A DNA stretch of 64,000 bases from assembly GCA_034440635.1 (NCBI GenBank), contig JAOTON010000453.1, forward strand, positions 62,001 through 126,000, given 5' to 3'. The position numbers and the translations under genes are program-made. Shown one piece after another: positions 60,909 to 64,000 of this stretch. The notes beneath the pieces were generated by a model. That model was not told the DNA's origin. It was given only the letters and a program-made list of their open reading frames with translations, and ran no database searches. Within the stretch, counting starts at the first letter, position 1; each line of letters begins with the position of its first letter. Origin of the DNA: Lepas anatifera. Its lineage: Eukaryota > Arthropoda > Thecostraca > Lepadidae.

Positions 60909-61915
60909 TTAACCCTCGCCCCACCGGGGGCCATCGATGGCCCCCTAAGGTTTTTCGGGATAGCAGAAAAACGACGAGGCGCAGCACCGCGGTTGAGGGC
61001 TCTACCTCTCACTGCATCATTTTCCCATCATCCCTGAAATTTTTACCCCGGGTCACCCAAGGTCAGGTCACCAGACGAGGTCAACCAAGGTCACCTGCTT
61101 CACATTTAGGCTCTGTAAGAGCTACATTTCAAAGTCGATCGATTTGAAACTTCCTACACTTCATGACCCTCCAGGGTCTACAAGGTGTATATCCGGGATT
61201 TTTCGATTTCGTGCCCTGAGGTCAGGTCACGAGGCGACCTCTCCCATTGGAAAGCATGGGGAAAAGCTATTTCATGATATAAAAGCCACAAAAATGATTG
61301 CAAATACTCAGACTGCTCAGAACAACGTTTTTGGACACCCTTTCACGGATCCCAGGGGTCATATTTGCCCTTTGACTTTTCCAAGGTCATCCAAGGTCAC
61401 CGGAGGTCAAAAACAGTATTTTGACAATAACTTTTGACCTAATTGAGCTGGAGCAATGAAACAAACACCATCGTGTTTGTCTTGTCACTGGCTTTCATTT
61501 GATATACGGCAAGGTTTTTTGACCTTTCGTGACCTCAGGTCATATTAGGTCACGAGGTGACCTCTGGCGGTCAAACCACTGGCGGGAGGTCTTTACGTTC
61601 CACATAGCGGAAAAGTACAGGCAATTTGCTATCAAATGTACTTTACCAGGCCTCAATAGCTCTAATGACGTAGAGTTATGCCCAGTTTGCTTAATCATTG
61701 CATATTTGAGTGAAAATAGCCGATCTTGACCTAATTTGACCTCTGGGGTCAAACCATTGACCTGAGCACTAAAACATGCGAAGTAATTTCTTATTGATTC
61801 ACGCGGCTTTCTATTGCACTTTGCAGATTTGCGCTAACGCCCATATTTTCGGAGTTAGAGGGGGCCATCGATGGCCCCGGTGGGGCGAAGGTGGCGCCGG
61901 CCCCGGGCGGGTTAA
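60909..61915. mobile_element. TTAA element family D, copy 2, nested in E
   Basis: TTAA at 60909-60912 and 61912-61915. Left end and GGCCATCGATGGCC palindrome as in copy 1; the right end is slightly shortened (GGCCCCGGGCGGGTTAA). Differs from copy 1 mostly by single-base changes and small indels. The E copy at 45019-45984 shows the same site without D (AGGTCAAAACACAAAAATGG on the minus strand). Confidence 0.92.
61520..61552. promoter_or_regulatory. Symmetric composite of four half-sites, second copy
   Basis: Same arrangement as 56373-56405, unchanged although flanking bases differ between the D copies. Confidence 0.5.
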
Positions 61916-62583
61916 AACATAAAAATGGCCTGACCTCACGTCAGGTCAAGGTCACTTTTTAACTCAGCATAGTCAATATGCATATCAATCAACTTGCAAT
62001 AGAATTCTGAACGCAACAATATCAAAATAAAACTGTATAATCATTTTGTGCAAAGTTATTTACCTAAGTCTGAAAGCTGCTTAACTAGCCCCAGATGACC
62101 CCTCAGAGGTCACAGCCAAAAACTGCAATATGAACCTGGAAAGGAGCCCATGATACTACGATTTGGAGCATATGAATGTATTTTCAGCCGTATCTATACA
62201 GAAACAGCCCAATTCGTGTTTTTTCATATATTTCCAAAGGAGAGGTCATGGTCCGTACTTGACTTTAGGTCATCGATATGAAAAATCCAGGAATATATGT
62301 TGTACCACTTCGGTGAACCCATTATGTGGTATAAGTTTCAATTAGATAGATTCACCTATTTCTTACCTATGCCACCTTAAACATGTTTTAGGTGAGGTCG
62401 CTTGACCTACACTGGTGACCTGACCTGAGATGACCCAACCTTAAAATTGTTGGGAAAGTTGCGGAATTGATCAAGGATAAGGTGTGCCAAGTACGGCAAG
62501 GCCTCACGCCGCCGTTTTTTTCGTACCACCGGAAAACCCGAGGGGTTGTTTCAAACACCCCTCCCCACCGGGGCGAGGGTTAA

Positions 62584-64000
62584 ACGAAAAACGTCAAAAA
62601 TTTGATCCCTTCGAGGAGGGGGCAAAATATACTATTTCAAACTTTGGTGCGGGCCACAGCCCCTTTGACACCCCCTCCGCTCCCGTGGGATCCGCCAGTG
62701 GGTATAGTTTCATGTATGTACCTAGTCTAATGATAACATTTCAGCTCATAGTGATAGTGTAGCCGCTGCCGTGGAACTGCAGCTTATGACTAGTTCTCTC
62801 CACAGATATGTAACGTTATTCGTGCGACTCATTGGAGAGCTAGCTGTTTTGAACACAGAGCGAACAACTCATTGACGGCTACACAAGACAAACAGGCTGG
62901 ACCAAAGTGCGTTTTACTTGGCTTGTTCTCGCTGTCCTTGCTTTTCTATAATTTTCTTATGTTCCGTTCTTTTCTTATCATCTGGTTTCATTCAGGTCTA
63001 CGCTTGCGCCTGTATATTTATTTTCTCACACTTTGAAATCGCTGCTTTCATCAAAACCCCGAAACATTTATCAGTCCGTTTATTTTCAGGCTGCACGTGC
63101 AAATACAGAGAAAAGGGAACTACATCCTTTCTTGTAGAAGATAGACTAAAACAGTCCGTTGCAATACATATACACTATATCATGTCTTATTCTTATACTT
63201 AACACTTTGCCTATTTGTATATTTTGCCCTGCCCCAGAGACTCAGTATTTAGTTACCACTCGAAATGTAACACTCCTTCCTTGTACTCCCAAAAATACTC
63301 AACTACACATTCCTGTCTGATCTAAGCGTATTGGTCTGCGTTTCACTAATGAGCTCGGTAGATTAGGTTATTGTATTATGCTATATGAGTGCCTCCTCAC
63401 AACAGACCGAGATAGCGCTCAACGTACATAGCATGACCGTGCAGTCAAATAAATAAATAAGGCGGCGTCGGCTGCGGCGCGGCCGGCCGGCCGCCGGCGC
63501 TCCTCCACTGCACGGCTGTTGGGCCGCGTTCATGTCCCGCGGCCAGCTGCGGACGCCATGCCCGCAGGCGATCAACTGGAGCTACCTTCCCACGCCGACC
63601 CCGCACCCACCATCGTGCCGCACCACCTGATGCACGAGACAGCAGCGGACATAAAAATTAACGCCCCGGTGATTAGCCACCGAACTGGTGGTTAGCCGAA
63701 TTGTCTTACCAAAAATTGCACGTGTTTTCGTCGCTTGATGAAAACGAATTGGTGCTGACAAGATGCGGACAGTTGTTGAGCCGTTTAAAGCGGCGCACCT
63801 TAACTATCATAGTCTTGTTTCTGAGCTCAAATTGTGCCGGTTAACTGACTGGTAAAATAGATGTTTCCGTCAAGTCCAACGCATGAATTGCATTTCAGTC
63901 AGGCTTGTTTGTGTTCCTATTTTCCATTAAAGAACAACGACTTAAGTGTGGAAGTGTGTTTATTGTGAATTGATTGATACCCGTACTAGCACATAACTAT
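62584..64000. other. Unassigned, with a MITE end and a GC-rich island
   Basis: GGGATCCGCCAGTGGGTA near 62688 resembles a hAT MITE right end. A CpG-rich island lies at about 63455-63640 (GGCGCGGCCGGCCGGCCGCC) right after an AAATAAATAAAT run. No gene is recognised. Confidence 0.4.

Larger units (their letters stand above)
60584..62583. mobile_element. TTAA element family E, copy 1 (carries nested D)
   Basis: TTAA at 60584-60587 and 62580-62583. Ends TTAACCCGCGCCCCAGTGG and CCACCGGGGCGAGGGTTAA, inverted. Subterminal palindromes are GTGTTTGAACAC (about 60630-60641) and TGTTTCAAACA (about 62548-62558). Without D (1007 bp) it is about 1.0 kb, like copy 2 (966 bp). No ORF of note. Confidence 0.88.

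Overview
This window looks like non-coding, transposon-packed nuclear DNA from a metazoan, most likely an invertebrate. No operons, no densely packed long ORFs and no bacterial gene signals are visible. The repeats are of animal type: a decayed Penelope-like retroelement with a GIY-YIG domain, tRNA-derived SINEs, hAT-type MITEs with 8-bp target duplications, TTAA-target inverted-repeat elements, microsatellites and large minisatellites. I cannot place the species. I find no intact host protein gene; the few unexplained ORFs are short and unrecognised, and are flagged with low confidence.

The main occupants are a set of related non-autonomous elements (called A, B, D, E, F and G here), about 0.2-1.2 kb each. 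They are bounded by TTAA and GC-rich terminal inverted repeats (piggyBac-like target use). Each family carries a short palindrome just inside both ends, and the palindrome differs between families but is the same at the two ends of one family. The interiors of A, D, E and F are studded with AGGTCA/TGACCT half-sites, often at a 4-bp spacing, resembling nuclear-receptor response elements. Copies: A at 2714-4807, 21415-22255, 44119-44994 and 54996-55605; B at 3081-4329; D at 55751-56783 and 60909-61915; E at 45019-45984 and 60584-62583; F at 50738-51760; G at 13502-13722.

Layout. 0-2.7 kb: unassigned, with an (AG)n tract. 2.7-4.8 kb: a three-deep nest (C in B in A). 6.0-7.1 kb: Penelope-like pseudogene. 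7.1-21.4 kb: mostly unassigned, with a J element, a G element and minisatellites. 21.4-25.4 kb: an A copy, then a SINE and a hAT-like MITE. 25.4-33.5 kb: mostly unassigned. 33.5-37.9 kb: a hAT MITE, then a 3.9-kb hAT-like element (K, perfect 8-bp TSD) swollen by a 2.4-kb minisatellite. 38-43 kb: mostly unassigned. 43-48 kb: A and E copies, a 33-bp/11-codon tandem array and a small hAT MITE. 48.6-54.6 kb: a hairpin, a second long minisatellite and a J element broken by F and by a ~2.5-kb palindrome whose arms each hold a decayed copy of the same unrecognised coding sequence. 54.6-64 kb: fold-back DNA, A, D and E copies, two more hAT MITEs and unassigned sequence.

The elements interact mainly by insertion. 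B sits exactly at a TTAA that is still empty in two other A copies; D sits in E; another D copy splits the T-loop of a tRNA-like sequence; F and the palindrome break J. This gives a readable relative chronology. All comparisons were made by eye, so identities and copy numbers are approximate.
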